The notes beneath the pieces are model-generated. The model saw only the letters and a program-made list of their open reading frames with translations, was not told the DNA's origin and did no database searches. Position numbers and translations under genes: made by a program. Of a stretch of 64,000 nucleotides of DNA, positions 37,288-46,873 are shown piece after piece (the first letter of the stretch is position 1; every line of letters begins with the position of its first letter). This DNA is from Ampullimonas aquatilis (GTDB lineage Bacteria; Pseudomonadota; Gammaproteobacteria; Burkholderiales; Burkholderiaceae_D). Location of the stretch: positions 2,728,001 through 2,792,000 of the forward strand of contig NZ_CP183834.1 in NCBI RefSeq assembly GCF_049675895.1, written 5' to 3'.

Positions 37288-37547
37288 TTCCTGTTTGTAG
37301 ATGGTTAATCTACGTGAATCTCTTGCGAGATTCATTACTCACTCAAAATACTGACAGGTCTTTATTACTAAAAACCTTGTACATTACTTGGTGTGAGCGA
37401 CTTTATTGACTTTAGTTGACCACTCTTGCGAGTGGCCGGCATTTCCATAAAGCGCCCACACTTATCGGCTGTTCAATTTTTAAAGATCGCTCGCTTGACT
37501 TGCTTTCGCTTCGTTTCGCGTCGCTGCATGTGCAGCAGAGAAACGAG
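37288..37547 (-). promoter_or_regulatory. rrn leader with boxA-like site and pre-16S processing stem
   Basis: The leader holds a boxA-like segment, GATCTTTAAAAATTGAAC (37471-37488 on the minus strand). It also has CCGATAAGTGTGG (37456-37468), which is perfectly complementary to bases 35715-35727 behind 16S. The two would pair to form the helix cut by RNase III to release pre-16S. Apart from these I see no gene in 37288-37593. Confidence 0.7.
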
Positions 37548-37576
37548 ATTATGGACACTTCTACTAAAACCGTCAA
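37548..37576 (-). promoter_or_regulatory. Main rrn promoter
   Basis: On the minus strand TTGACG (37571-37576) and CATAAT (37548-37553) are separated by exactly 17 bases. It stands about 260 bases ahead of 16S, a usual distance for an rrn P1. Confidence 0.8.
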
Positions 37577-37593
37577 GCACTTTGTGAATATAT

Positions 37594-38304
37594 TTATCCG
37601 AAATATGCTTGATGAATAACCCCATCATTTTTTAACTCATCTGGCTCACCATTTGCCACCATGTCTCCAGACTCCATAACATACACTCTACCGGCAATTT
37701 TCATGGCCAAATTCGCATTTTGTTCCACTAACAAAATTGCAACTCCCATCTGATGCACTGACAGAATCACCTCATAAATCTTTTGCACCATGATGGGAGA
37801 CAACCCCATACTTGGCTCGTCTAATAATAATAATTTTGGTTTACCCATGAGCGCACGCGCTAGAGCCAACATTTGCTGCTCTCCGCCAGACATACTTCCA
37901 GCCAGCTGTTTGGCACGCTCCTTTAGTCTTGGGAACAATACAAACATCGATTCAATATCTGCTTGAATAGCGTCCGAATCACCTCTTACATAAGCACCCA
38001 TTAATAGATTATCAAGCGTTGACATTCGCCGAAATACACCACGCCCCTCAGGTACGAGTATCAAACCGGAACGTTGACGCGTATGTGCCGAAGTTGAATT
38101 GATATTTTTATTTTGAAATTGAATTACACCTTCACTATTAGGAATCAAACCTGCAACCGTTTTTAGAGTAGAAGTCTTACCAGCACCGTTGGCACCAATA
38201 ATTGCTACAAACTCATGCTCACCAACATGTAGATTAATCTTTCTGACGGCCTCTATAGCACCATACTTAACTGATACAGTATTTAAAGTTAGCAAGCTCA
38301 TCAA
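37594..38304 (-). CDS. livF: Branched-chain amino-acid ABC transporter ATPase LivF
   Basis: LivF is one of the two ATPases of a LIV-type importer. The 236 residues carry Walker A GANGAGKTSTLK near residue 35, the signature MSGGEQQMLALARAL, and Walker B LLLLDEPSMGLSP. The LivF-type end VMESGDMVANGEPDEL also fits. The ATG overlaps the livG stop by 4 bases. It is the last gene of livHMGF; no binding protein (livK) is in the window, so the substrate cannot be fixed. Confidence 0.93.
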   Translation of the reverse strand: MMSLLTLNTVSVKYGAIEAVRKINLHVGEHEFVAIIGANGAGKTSTLKTVAGLIPNSEGVIQFQNKNINSTSAHTRQRSGLILVPEGRGVFRRMSTLDNLLMGAYVRGDSDAIQADIESMFVLFPRLKERAKQLAGSMSGGEQQMLALARALMGKPKLLLLDEPSMGLSPIMVQKIYEVILSVHQMGVAILLVEQNANLAMKIAGRVYVMESGDMVANGEPDELKNDGVIHQAYFG

Positions 38305-39068
38305 AACACCTCGCAGCCTAAATATGCATCAATAACTTCTTTGTCACTGGTAATCTCCGTTGGAGTACCTTGTGCCAAAATTTGTCCAAAATTCAATACG
38401 ACAATTTCATCACATAAAGCCGTCACCAATTTGACATCATGCTCAATCAGGAGAATGGTTTTGCCATCATCTCGTAATCGCTGAATTAAATCACCTAGGC
38501 CAATTTTCTCGGCCCGGTTCATACCAGCTGCCGGCTCGTCTAGTGCCAAAAGTTTAGGGTTAGTCGCCAAGGCCCTGGCTATTTCCAGACGTCGCTGAAA
38601 GCCATAAGGCAAGCTTACTGCGAGTTTATCGGCAAATTCATCAATACCAACATAGGCCAATAAATCCATTCCCTGCTCGAGAATCCATTGCTCCTCTTGC
38701 ATGGCCCTCTCGCTTCTGAATATGGCACCAATTAATCCGGCCCTGGTCCTGCCATGAAATCCGACCAAGACATTCTCTAAAACCGTCATGCTTGCGAATA
38801 ACCTAATGTTTTGGAAAGTCCTCGCAATACCAAGCCGCACCACCTCATGAATATCACTTGGCTTATAGGGCTCCCCAAAGAGAAAGAAAGAACCCTTATC
38901 CGCAGAACACAAACCAGTCAAAACATTAAAGAAAGTTGTTTTACCTGCGCCATTAGGCCCGATCAAACCTTGTATGCTGCCACTTCTTATATTCAAACTA
39001 AGATCGGATAGTGCGCGCACACCACCAAAGTTTTTACTGACATTTTTGGCTGATAAAAGGATACTCAT
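38301..39068 (-). CDS. livG: Branched-chain amino-acid ABC transporter ATPase LivG
   Basis: LivG is the partner ATPase. The 255 residues have Walker A GPNGAGKTTFFNVL near residue 37, the typical LivG insertion (LGIARTFQNIRLFASMTVLENV, read in two pieces) and signature-like LPYGFQRRLEIARAL. Walker B LLALDEPAAGMN and the end IIDAYLG-like EVIDAYLG complete it. It lies 7 bases after livM. Confidence 0.93.
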   Translation of the reverse strand: MSILLSAKNVSKNFGGVRALSDLSLNIRSGSIQGLIGPNGAGKTTFFNVLTGLCSADKGSFFLFGEPYKPSDIHEVVRLGIARTFQNIRLFASMTVLENVLVGFHGRTRAGLIGAIFRSERAMQEEQWILEQGMDLLAYVGIDEFADKLAVSLPYGFQRRLEIARALATNPKLLALDEPAAGMNRAEKIGLGDLIQRLRDDGKTILLIEHDVKLVTALCDEIVVLNFGQILAQGTPTEITSDKEVIDAYLGCEVF

Positions 39069-39075
39069 GAATAAA

Positions 39076-40170
39076 TTAGTGATGAACTCTACTTGGTGCA
39101 GCCCACAAGCCAGCAGGTCGATAAATCATGATCAATATCATGGCCAAACCATACGCCAGCATTCTCAATACTTCTGCCTCAATATACACTTGACCGAATA
39201 ACGCTTTCTGAATGGGAGTAACGGTATATCTGAGCAGTTCTGGCAATCCTGAAACAATAACCCCCCCCAAGATAACCCCTGGTATATGACCCAATCCACC
39301 AAGCACGACCATTGCCAGTATTGCAATTGATTCCATTAAGCCAAAAGATTCAGGGCTAACAAAACCTTGAAAAGATGCGAATAAAACACCCGCCAGTCCA
39401 CCAAAAGACGCGCCGATAGAAAAAGCCAATAGCTTCATATTACGCACATTGATACCCATGGCCTTAGCCGCCAACTCATCATCACGTATTGCCATCCATG
39501 CGCGGCCAATACGCGATCCATGGAGCCGATATGAAATGATGACCACGCACACAGCCACCACCAAGAAAAGATAGTAGTACAGATATGTTGGATGAAACAC
39601 AATACCAAGTAGTGTCCAATCTTTGTTAAAAGGTATGCCAGCTACCAACACCGGATCAATTTTCGCGAGGCCTTTCGGTCCATTAGTAATATTCCACGGG
39701 CGGTCAAGATTATTCATAAAAATACGAATAATCTCACCAAACCCTAAGGTGACAATTGCCAAATAATCTCCTTTTAATCTCAACGTTGGCGCACCGAGCA
39801 CCATTCCAAAACCGGCGGCTAAAAGAGCACCGATTGGCAAAACAATCCAAAAGGAAATATGCATTCCATTAGGAAAAAATCTTGCAAAGGAATCAAAATA
39901 GGCAGGCAAATGCGGTGAGGCACAAAGTGCCATTAAATAAGCACCTAAGGCATAAAATGCAATGTAACCAAGATCAAGTAATCCAGCAAAACCAACAACA
40001 ATATTGAGACCCAAAGCCAAGATAATATAGAGTAGCGCGAAGTCAATTATTCTGACCCAGCTATTACCTGCCACTCCAGCAATAAAAGGAAGAAAAAAAA
40101 GAAGCAGCACCGAGGCTATATAAACCCATGTCCGACCTGCTGCAGGTGTAGAAAAGATATTAAAGATCAT
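39076..40170 (-). CDS. livM: Branched-chain amino-acid ABC transporter permease LivM
   Basis: LivM is an inner-membrane permease of about ten helices. The 364 residues include the LivM family segments LGLNIVVGFAGLLDLGYIAFYALGAY (read in pieces), TLRLKGDYLAIVTLGFGEIIR and GRAWMAIRDDELAAKAMGINV. ILAMVVLGGLGHIPGVILGG follows. The ATG at 40170 with AAGG 7 bases ahead is chosen over an in-frame start 45 bases upstream that lies inside livH. Confidence 0.93.
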   Translation of the reverse strand: MIFNIFSTPAAGRTWVYIASVLLLFFLPFIAGVAGNSWVRIIDFALLYIILALGLNIVVGFAGLLDLGYIAFYALGAYLMALCASPHLPAYFDSFARFFPNGMHISFWIVLPIGALLAAGFGMVLGAPTLRLKGDYLAIVTLGFGEIIRIFMNNLDRPWNITNGPKGLAKIDPVLVAGIPFNKDWTLLGIVFHPTYLYYYLFLVVAVCVVIISYRLHGSRIGRAWMAIRDDELAAKAMGINVRNMKLLAFSIGASFGGLAGVLFASFQGFVSPESFGLMESIAILAMVVLGGLGHIPGVILGGVIVSGLPELLRYTVTPIQKALFGQVYIEAEVLRMLAYGLAMILIMIYRPAGLWAAPSRVHH

Positions 40171-40177
40171 ACTGACC

Positions 40178-41110
40178 TTATGCTCGATCTGCGACACGCT
40201 CACCCATAATTCCACTTGGCCTAAAAACCAACACCAGAATCAAAACTATAAAAGCAAAGATATCCTGATAATTACTACCAAACACCCCACCAGTTAAGTT
40301 ACCGATATAACCCGCACCTAACACCTCAATTAAGCCCAATAATATGCCACCAACCATGGCACCAAAGAGGCTACCAATACCACCCAAGACAGCCGCGGTA
40401 AAAGCCTTAATTCCTGGCAAAAAGCCCATATAAAAGTGCGCACTACCATAATTACAGGCCATTAAAGTACCGGCTACAGCTGCCATAGCCGCGCCGATTA
40501 CAAACGTAGTGGCGATGACATAATCGGGATTAACTCCCATCAAGGAAGCATTTTGTGGACTTTCTGATATAGCTCGCATTGCCCTACCAAGCCTGGTTTT
40601 ATGCACTAACAGGGTTAAGCCTCCCATCATTAAGAATGCCGTTGCAATAATAACCAACTCTTTTTTCGTAATCATGACCTGATCAGTAATATGAAATATC
40701 TCATCTGATAGAAGTTGTGGAAAAGATAGTGGATTACGTCCCCATACAAGCATAGCAATAGTTTGCAATAGTATAGAAACGCCAATTGCAGTAATAAGGG
40801 GGGCTAATCTAGGTGCATTTCTAAGTGGTCTATATGCCAAACGTTCAATAAGAAAACTAACACATCCCGAAACCAGCATAGCAACAATGACCGCAATTAT
40901 AAAAGTCAGCGATGGTGAACAAGTAGGAAAATATTTATAGATGAATTGGGCAACACTCAGCGCACTCAACGCACCAACCATCAACACATCACCATGCGCG
41001 AAATTGATAATACCTAAGATGCCATATACCATTGTGTAGCCAAGCGCGATGACAGCATAAACACAACCCACTACTAAGCCATTGAGTATCTGTTGAATCA
41101 ATACATCCAT
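40178..41110 (-). CDS. livH: Branched-chain amino-acid ABC transporter permease LivH
   Basis: LivH is the partner permease. The 310 residues begin MDVLIQQILNGLVVGCVYAVIALGYTMVYG (pieces) and contain NFAHGDVLMVGAL. GRAMRAISESPQNASLMGVN and FTAAVLGGIGSLFGAMVGG also match the LivH family. It is the first gene of the livHMGF operon, which runs towards the rrn operon on the same strand. Confidence 0.93.
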   Translation of the reverse strand: MDVLIQQILNGLVVGCVYAVIALGYTMVYGILGIINFAHGDVLMVGALSALSVAQFIYKYFPTCSPSLTFIIAVIVAMLVSGCVSFLIERLAYRPLRNAPRLAPLITAIGVSILLQTIAMLVWGRNPLSFPQLLSDEIFHITDQVMITKKELVIIATAFLMMGGLTLLVHKTRLGRAMRAISESPQNASLMGVNPDYVIATTFVIGAAMAAVAGTLMACNYGSAHFYMGFLPGIKAFTAAVLGGIGSLFGAMVGGILLGLIEVLGAGYIGNLTGGVFGSNYQDIFAFIVLILVLVFRPSGIMGERVADRA

Positions 41111-41193
41111 GCAAAAATCTCACGGCTACGCATCACTGCTCCTTATACAGACCAAAGAACACAAGGTACATTGATAGATCTGACATTTCAGCC

Positions 41194-41814
41194 CTACTGT
41201 TTTAATACATCAACACCGGCAGGAATATCAAAATTAAAAATCTCTGGCTTGATTGGTGGATTCAATTCCAAATGAGAGAAGGTAATTGTTGTTGTCTGCC
41301 CGAGTGGGTCAAATAATTCCATTACGTAGAGCGCCGTGTCTTTAAAACCAATCAATACACGCTCAAAAGACTGATCCTTCTTATTGGGAACAGCCTCTAA
41401 CCACTCCACTCCGTCTTTGCTCTCAAGGTCTTTTAAAGTGAAGTTCTTATCAAGACTCACATTACCAAAAAGTAAAGCAATAGGCGTACTGCTCATGGCC
41501 TCGCTCATTTTCCTGATAATCACTTGATTCAAGTCTTTATCGAAAAAATAAAAACTCTCACCATTAGAGCTTAGAACTTGCTGATAAGGTTGAGCATAAG
41601 TCCAAATAAACCGACCTGGTTTGGCAAATAAAAAGTTGCCGTTGGATTTTTGACTTCGAGCCTGAGACTCACCTTTTTTAACAACTTGAACAAACTGCCC
41701 TTTGGCACTTTTTACTTCAAGCGAGAATCGTTTAATTTGCTCTATTGCACTACCAAAAGCAATCTCATGTTGAACAGATAATAAGATAAAAAATAACGCA
41801 ATACGAATTAGCAT
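41194..41814 (-). CDS. lolA: Outer-membrane lipoprotein carrier protein LolA
   Basis: LolA carries lipoproteins across the periplasm from LolCDE to LolB. The 206 residues have a signal peptide (LIRIALFFILLSVQHEIAFGSA). The family pattern AKGQFVQVVKKG, SNGNFLFAKPGRFIWTYAQPYQQVL and DKDLNQVIIRKM is followed by a C-terminal part ending FNFDIPAGVDVLK. It lies 18 bases after ftsK, the usual ftsK-lolA pair. Confidence 0.95.
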   Translation of the reverse strand: MLIRIALFFILLSVQHEIAFGSAIEQIKRFSLEVKSAKGQFVQVVKKGESQARSQKSNGNFLFAKPGRFIWTYAQPYQQVLSSNGESFYFFDKDLNQVIIRKMSEAMSSTPIALLFGNVSLDKNFTLKDLESKDGVEWLEAVPNKKDQSFERVLIGFKDTALYVMELFDPLGQTTTITFSHLELNPPIKPEIFNFDIPAGVDVLKQ

Positions 41815-41832
41815 AAGTCCACTCTGCAGAGA

Positions 41833-44244
41833 TCAGGCATCGACGGCTCGATTAGGGGCGATAATTTCCCGATTCCCACTAGTAGACATTGTCGAAACCA
41901 ATCCTGATTTTTCCATTTGTTCCAACAAGCGAGCCGCACGGTTATATCCAATACGCAAGTGGCGTTGTACGAGTGAAATAGATGCTTTTTTATTTTTAAG
42001 AACAATATCAACTGCTTGATCATACATTGGGTCACTTTCTGCATCACCACCAATGCCCGTCACACTAGAAGCACCATCACCATCATCGGTAGATCCTCCC
42101 TCCAGTATTCCCTCAATATAATTTGGGCCACCATGTATTTCAGCTTGCTTCTTCAAATGTTCAACAACTCGATGCACTTCCTCATCAGAAACAAAGGCTC
42201 CATGTACTCGCTGCGGCAAACCTGATCCGGATGGCATATAAAGCATATCTCCCATCCCCAAGAGCGCCTCCGCTCCCATCTGGTCGAGAATCGTTCGCGA
42301 ATCGATCTTGCTCGATACTTGAAAAGCGATTCTCGTAGGAATATTTGCCTTAATCAGACCCGTGATCACATCAACGGAAGGCCGTTGGGTAGCCAAAACC
42401 AAATGAATACCTGCAGCCCTTGCCTTTTGGGCAATCCTTGCAATCAACTCCTCGATTTTCTTACCGACTACCATCATCAAATCAGCTAACTCATCAATCA
42501 CCACGACAATGACAGGTAGTGTCTCAAGTGGCTCAGGTGATTCAGGCGTTAGAGAAAATGGATTCGGAATTTTTTCTTCTTTTTTTGCTGCATCCAATAT
42601 CTTATTGTTATAACCAGCTAAATTTCTAACCCCCATTTTGCTCATTAGTTTATAGCGACGCTCCATTTCTGCCACAGCCCAGTTCAAAGCATTGGCAGCT
42701 TGGCGCATATCGGTAACGACAGGCGCCAATAAATGTGGAATCCCTTCATATACGCTCATCTCAAGCATTTTGGGATCAATGAGTATTAATCTCACCTGAT
42801 CAGCACTAGCCTTGTAAAGCACGGAGAGAATCATCGCGTTAATACCAACAGACTTACCGGAACCCGTTGTTCCCGCAACCAAGCAATGCGGCATTTTTGC
42901 AAGATCCGCGACGACAGGCCTGCCAGCTATGTCTTTACCCAATGCAAGAGTCAATGGAGAAACGTTTGCGTTATAAACTTCCGAACTTAAAATCTCTGTT
43001 AAACGAACTGCCTGTCTTTTCGGATTGGGCAACTCGAGTCCCATACAGTTTTTACCGGGAATAGTTTCAACAACACGTATGGATACCAAAGAAAGCGATC
43101 TCGCTAAATCTTTGGCCAAGTTAACAATCTGACTACCCTTTACACCGGTCGCTGGCTCAATTTCGTAACGGGTAACGACTGGGCCTGGATAAGCTGCAGT
43201 AACCACCACTTCCACACCAAAGTCTTTTAACTTCTTCTCAATTAAACGAGAAGTAAACTCCAATGTACCGGCTGATACTGTTTCTTGTACGATTGGAGCG
43301 GTATCCAATAACGCCAATGGTGGCAAACTAGAATCTGGCATATCGACAAACAAAGGAGCTTGCTTCTCCTTTTCAACGCGCTCAGACTTAGGGACTACAA
43401 CCAAAGGAGGCTCAATGTGCACAGGATCATGCACCGTAATTCTAGTACGCTCTTTTTCAACAACCTCCACACGCTTTACAACCGCCTCTACACCGACTTT
43501 CTTGTCAATTTCAACATTTCGCTTGGTTTGAGCAAACTCGAAGAGTCGCTCAACGACACCACCAAGTTTTTCTGCCGCATCTAACCAAGAAAATCGAAAA
43601 AATAGAGAAACACCAGAAATAAATATCAATAATAAAAATAACGTTGCGCTGGTAAAACCCAACATATCAGACAAAGCATTTGCTATCAATTCACCAAAAA
43701 CGCCCCCTGGTGATTTTGGTAATTCAACATTGAGACTATAAAACCTCAGTGCTTCCAAACCCATACTGGACAACAAAACCGATACAAAACCTAGCCAATA
43801 AACCCAATCTATGTGCTCATCCGTCTCATCTTGCTCAGAAATCCGGCCGTAACGACGTACTTTTTTCTCCGGGATAAGCGCACTGTTGTATTGATCAATC
43901 ATATTTCGATAGTTATGAACCACCCTTTCGACAACCAAAACACAAAACCAGTAAGAAGATATACCAAAAATCAATAGCATTAGATCAGCAAACCAAGCAC
44001 CAACACGCCCACCCTGATTGAAAATACGAGCGGCCTCGACCGAATGAGACCAGCCGGGATCTTGTTTGCTATAAGTAAGTAAGGAAACGAATAAGAATGC
44101 AGCTAACGCTGCAAACACTAACCATCGAATCTCAGTTAGTAACTTCTGAATACGCGAAGGTAATGGAGCACGCCCACTGGAGATAGGTAAACTTTGCTCG
44201 GCTGCAGCATTAGCCGACAAGACATCGGAAGAAGTTCTAGTCAT
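41833..44244 (-). CDS. ftsK: DNA translocase FtsK
   Basis: FtsK pumps chromosome ends through the closing septum and activates XerCD at dif. The 803 residues have an N-terminal four-helix membrane domain (about 30-210) and a short linker. The RecA-like motor carries Walker A HCLVAGTTGSGKSVGINAM near 460 and Walker B VIVVVIDELADLMMV. The C-terminal winged-helix gamma domain (KKASISLVQRHLRIGYNRAARLL) reads KOPS sites. The linker is short compared with E. coli FtsK. The gene is divergent from trxB across a crp-like gene. Confidence 0.97.
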   Translation of the reverse strand: MTRTSSDVLSANAAAEQSLPISSGRAPLPSRIQKLLTEIRWLVFAALAAFLFVSLLTYSKQDPGWSHSVEAARIFNQGGRVGAWFADLMLLIFGISSYWFCVLVVERVVHNYRNMIDQYNSALIPEKKVRRYGRISEQDETDEHIDWVYWLGFVSVLLSSMGLEALRFYSLNVELPKSPGGVFGELIANALSDMLGFTSATLFLLLIFISGVSLFFRFSWLDAAEKLGGVVERLFEFAQTKRNVEIDKKVGVEAVVKRVEVVEKERTRITVHDPVHIEPPLVVVPKSERVEKEKQAPLFVDMPDSSLPPLALLDTAPIVQETVSAGTLEFTSRLIEKKLKDFGVEVVVTAAYPGPVVTRYEIEPATGVKGSQIVNLAKDLARSLSLVSIRVVETIPGKNCMGLELPNPKRQAVRLTEILSSEVYNANVSPLTLALGKDIAGRPVVADLAKMPHCLVAGTTGSGKSVGINAMILSVLYKASADQVRLILIDPKMLEMSVYEGIPHLLAPVVTDMRQAANALNWAVAEMERRYKLMSKMGVRNLAGYNNKILDAAKKEEKIPNPFSLTPESPEPLETLPVIVVVIDELADLMMVVGKKIEELIARIAQKARAAGIHLVLATQRPSVDVITGLIKANIPTRIAFQVSSKIDSRTILDQMGAEALLGMGDMLYMPSGSGLPQRVHGAFVSDEEVHRVVEHLKKQAEIHGGPNYIEGILEGGSTDDGDGASSVTGIGGDAESDPMYDQAVDIVLKNKKASISLVQRHLRIGYNRAARLLEQMEKSGLVSTMSTSGNREIIAPNRAVDA

Positions 44245-44321
44245 AAATAGGAAGCAAAAGTAATAGACTCCTATTTTACGAGGTAGGAGGTGTTGAGCAA
44301 CACCTCCATAGGAAAATAACC

Positions 44322-44993
44322 TTAAATAGCGGGGGCGTAACTTTCTCTAACAACAATCACGCCATCGTCTCTAAATTCAATAAAACCTTCATTTTCAAGT
44401 CCTTTGATAACTCGACTCACCATTTCTCTAGAAGCCCCCACCATTTTGGCTATATCTTGTTTAGGTAATTTGTTGCGAACCAGTTTGACGCCGTCAAAGT
44501 CCTCTGCAAAATCAAGTAATACCCGAGCCACTCGTCCATAGACATCCAGCAAGGCCAATGACTCAATTTTTTGATCAGCCTCTCGCAAACGACGCACCAA
44601 TCCCTTCATCATAAAAGTAGCCATATCAGCACTTTTAGAGATACATTCCATAAATTCGGGTTTGCCTAATGTTAGAAAATCACAACGATCAAGCGCAATA
44701 ACAGAAGCCGACCTGGGAGCATCATCAATCAGCCCCATTTCCCCAAAAAACTCACCGGCACCAAGAATGGTGATAATAACTTCTTTACCCTCTTCATCAG
44801 AACGCTGCACCTTACAGCGACCAGATAAAATAATATAAAGAGTCTGGGTAAGATCACCCTCAACTATCACAGTTGTATTTCTTGCAACCGTTTTTTTAAT
44901 GACGGCACGTGAAAGCATTTCTAACTGGTAGTCTTCCAAAACTGAAAATAATGGAACACGTTTCAGTAAAGCCTTATTATCAATAACCGCCAT
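44322..44993 (-). CDS. CRP/FNR-family transcriptional regulator
   Basis: The 223-residue regulator has a cyclic-nucleotide-type sensor (about 10-125) with TVIVEGDLTQTLYIILSG and the phosphate-binding-cassette-like GEFFGEMGLIDDAPRSASV. A long helix follows, then a winged helix (about 170-215) with PKQDIAKMVGASREMVSRVI as recognition unit. The Arg-Ser in the cassette fits nucleotide binding. No Cys cluster for an iron-sulfur centre is present. The start at 44993 has GGGAGG about 10 bases ahead; a longer frame exists upstream. Its ligand and targets cannot be told from sequence. Confidence 0.88.
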   Translation of the reverse strand: MAVIDNKALLKRVPLFSVLEDYQLEMLSRAVIKKTVARNTTVIVEGDLTQTLYIILSGRCKVQRSDEEGKEVIITILGAGEFFGEMGLIDDAPRSASVIALDRCDFLTLGKPEFMECISKSADMATFMMKGLVRRLREADQKIESLALLDVYGRVARVLLDFAEDFDGVKLVRNKLPKQDIAKMVGASREMVSRVIKGLENEGFIEFRDDGVIVVRESYAPAI

Positions 44994-45175
44994 TTTTTCT
45001 TTCCTCCCAGTGGGGCAATGATCAAAATCAATTGTCAATTCACAATTTTGCATTATATGGTACTAAATTGTAACTGTGGATAACGTAATGATTACTTCAA
45101 CAATTAGGCACAAAATGATGCAAACCACGTATCCAGAGTAGAATTGTAACCATCCTAAGCATCAACACTTCCAAT

Positions 45176-46138
45176 ATGTCATCACTCACAAAACACAGTA
45201 AATTGCTCATTTTAGGCTCCGGGCCCGCAGGCTATACCGCAGCAGTGTATGCTGCGCGCGCCAACCTTAAGCCGACTCTCATTACGGGGTTAGCCCAAGG
45301 AGGACAACTCATGACCACCACTGAAGTTGATAATTGGCCTGCTGATGCCAAAGGCGTTCAAGGTCCTGAATTAATGGCACGGTTTCAAGAGCACGCAGAA
45401 CGTTTTAACACCGAAATAATTTTTGATCATATTCACACATCTAAATTATCTGAAAAACCGATCAGATTAATTGGCGATTCGGGCGAATACACCTGCGATG
45501 CACTAATCATTGCCACTGGAGCATCCGCCCAATACCTGGGAATTCCTTCGGAAGAAGCATTTATGGGCAGAGGTGTTTCAGCCTGCGCCACTTGTGACGG
45601 CTTTTTTTATCGCGGTAAAGAAGTATGCGTTGTTGGCGGTGGCAATACAGCCGTTGAGGAAGCCTTGTATCTCAGCAATATCGCCAGCAAAGTCACCGTC
45701 ATTCATCGCAGGAACAAATTTCGCGCTGAAGCAATTTTGATCGACAAATTGATCGAAAAGAGTCGCAATGGCAATATAGAAATCAAATGGAATAGTGTTC
45801 TTGACGAAGTATTGGGAGATCAGAGCGGTGTTACCGGTGTCAGAATAAGCTCAATCATTGACGATAAAAAGACTGAGTTAACCCTTTCAGGAGTGTTTAT
45901 TGCAATTGGTCACAAACCAAATACAGACATTTTTGCCGAGCAACTACACACGGAAAATGGTTATGTAGTAACGAAGGGAGGACTTAGTGGTCAAGCTACT
46001 GCTACAAGTATTCCGGGGGTTTTTGCAGCAGGCGATGTGCAGGATCATATCTATAGGCAAGCAATCACCAGTGCTGCAACAGGTTGTATGGCCGCATTAG
46101 ATGCTCAACGTTATTTAGAAAACATGGATAATCACTAG
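45176..46138 (+). CDS. trxB: Thioredoxin reductase TrxB
   Basis: TrxB uses NADPH and FAD to reduce thioredoxin in the cytoplasm. The 320 residues have the FAD motif LGSGPAGYTAAVYAARA, the redox-active CxxC in VSACATCDGFFYRG near residue 140, and the NADPH motif VVGGGNTAVEEALYLS. The closing GVFAAGDVQDHIYRQA is also present. Length is normal. It probably also serves MsrA through thioredoxin. Confidence 0.97.
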   Translation: MSSLTKHSKLLILGSGPAGYTAAVYAARANLKPTLITGLAQGGQLMTTTEVDNWPADAKGVQGPELMARFQEHAERFNTEIIFDHIHTSKLSEKPIRLIGDSGEYTCDALIIATGASAQYLGIPSEEAFMGRGVSACATCDGFFYRGKEVCVVGGGNTAVEEALYLSNIASKVTVIHRRNKFRAEAILIDKLIEKSRNGNIEIKWNSVLDEVLGDQSGVTGVRISSIIDDKKTELTLSGVFIAIGHKPNTDIFAEQLHTENGYVVTKGGLSGQATATSIPGVFAAGDVQDHIYRQAITSAATGCMAALDAQRYLENMDNH

Positions 46139-46174
46139 ACACCGTCAATCAGGATTAGAGGCCATACAAGTATG

Positions 46175-46804
46175 CTAATCCTCTTGATCTACCCAATCCA
46201 AAATATTCTGCCACTGAAGCAGATCCCGCTCGACTTTTCCAGGCGCAACATCCCAAAGAGTCAATCCATGCGCGGCTAGTTGAACATAATTTTGGGTATT
46301 TCTCAAATTCCCCAAAAAAGGAAAATTCAAAGAATTAATGAAATTAGTAAGCTGCTCCGTTGATCGTGCTCGACTGTCAACCCGCATACCAACCAGACCC
46401 ACTTGAACTTCTTGATTACGCACACTACGCTCATCTTTGAGACTTTCCAAAAAGGCCGCTGTGGCAGAAATATCAAACAAAGACGGTTGTATCGGTACGA
46501 TTATTTTATTTGCCATGCGCAAAACATCATTAAAACGCCAACCATGCAATCCCGCAGGAGTGTCTAAAACAACATGCGTCGTTCCTCTAGGAGGCTTGGC
46601 AATATAGTCAGCATTCACATTCCAAGTAGAAATGGGCCAAGCCTGCTCTGGTCGCAAATTTAGCCATTTCTTTGCGGATTCTTGCTTATCAACATCGCCG
46701 ATCATAACGTTATGACCTCGACTGGCAAAATATCCCGATAAATTAGTGGCAATAGTACTTTTGCCGACACCACCCTTGGGGTTTGCTATAACAATAACCG
46801 GCAT
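46175..46804 (-). CDS. Orphan ParA/MinD-family ATPase
   Basis: The 209-residue deviant Walker ATPase has KGGVGKSTIATNL near the start, a second motif GDVDKQESAKKW, and VVLDTPAGLHGW. It resembles small ParA-like proteins that place chromosomes, plasmids or protein clusters. No ParB or parS-like repeats lie beside it, and it is not part of an rrn- or origin-linked parAB pair. The cargo is unknown. It is convergent with trxB and 69 bases behind the KimA-like gene. Confidence 0.82.
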   Translation of the reverse strand: MPVIVIANPKGGVGKSTIATNLSGYFASRGHNVMIGDVDKQESAKKWLNLRPEQAWPISTWNVNADYIAKPPRGTTHVVLDTPAGLHGWRFNDVLRMANKIIVPIQPSLFDISATAAFLESLKDERSVRNQEVQVGLVGMRVDSRARSTEQLTNFINSLNFPFLGNLRNTQNYVQLAAHGLTLWDVAPGKVERDLLQWQNILDWVDQED

Positions 46805-46873
46805 TATCTAATCCCCTCGTTAGTTAATGAACAGCAATCAATTTCGTAATTAGCCTTCAACAGCACAATATCT

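Noticed and set aside
41833..42053. Minus-strand 81-codon frame overlapping the end of ftsK
   Set aside because: It is a frame shadow of the ftsK gamma domain; the ftsK frame is intact through this part.
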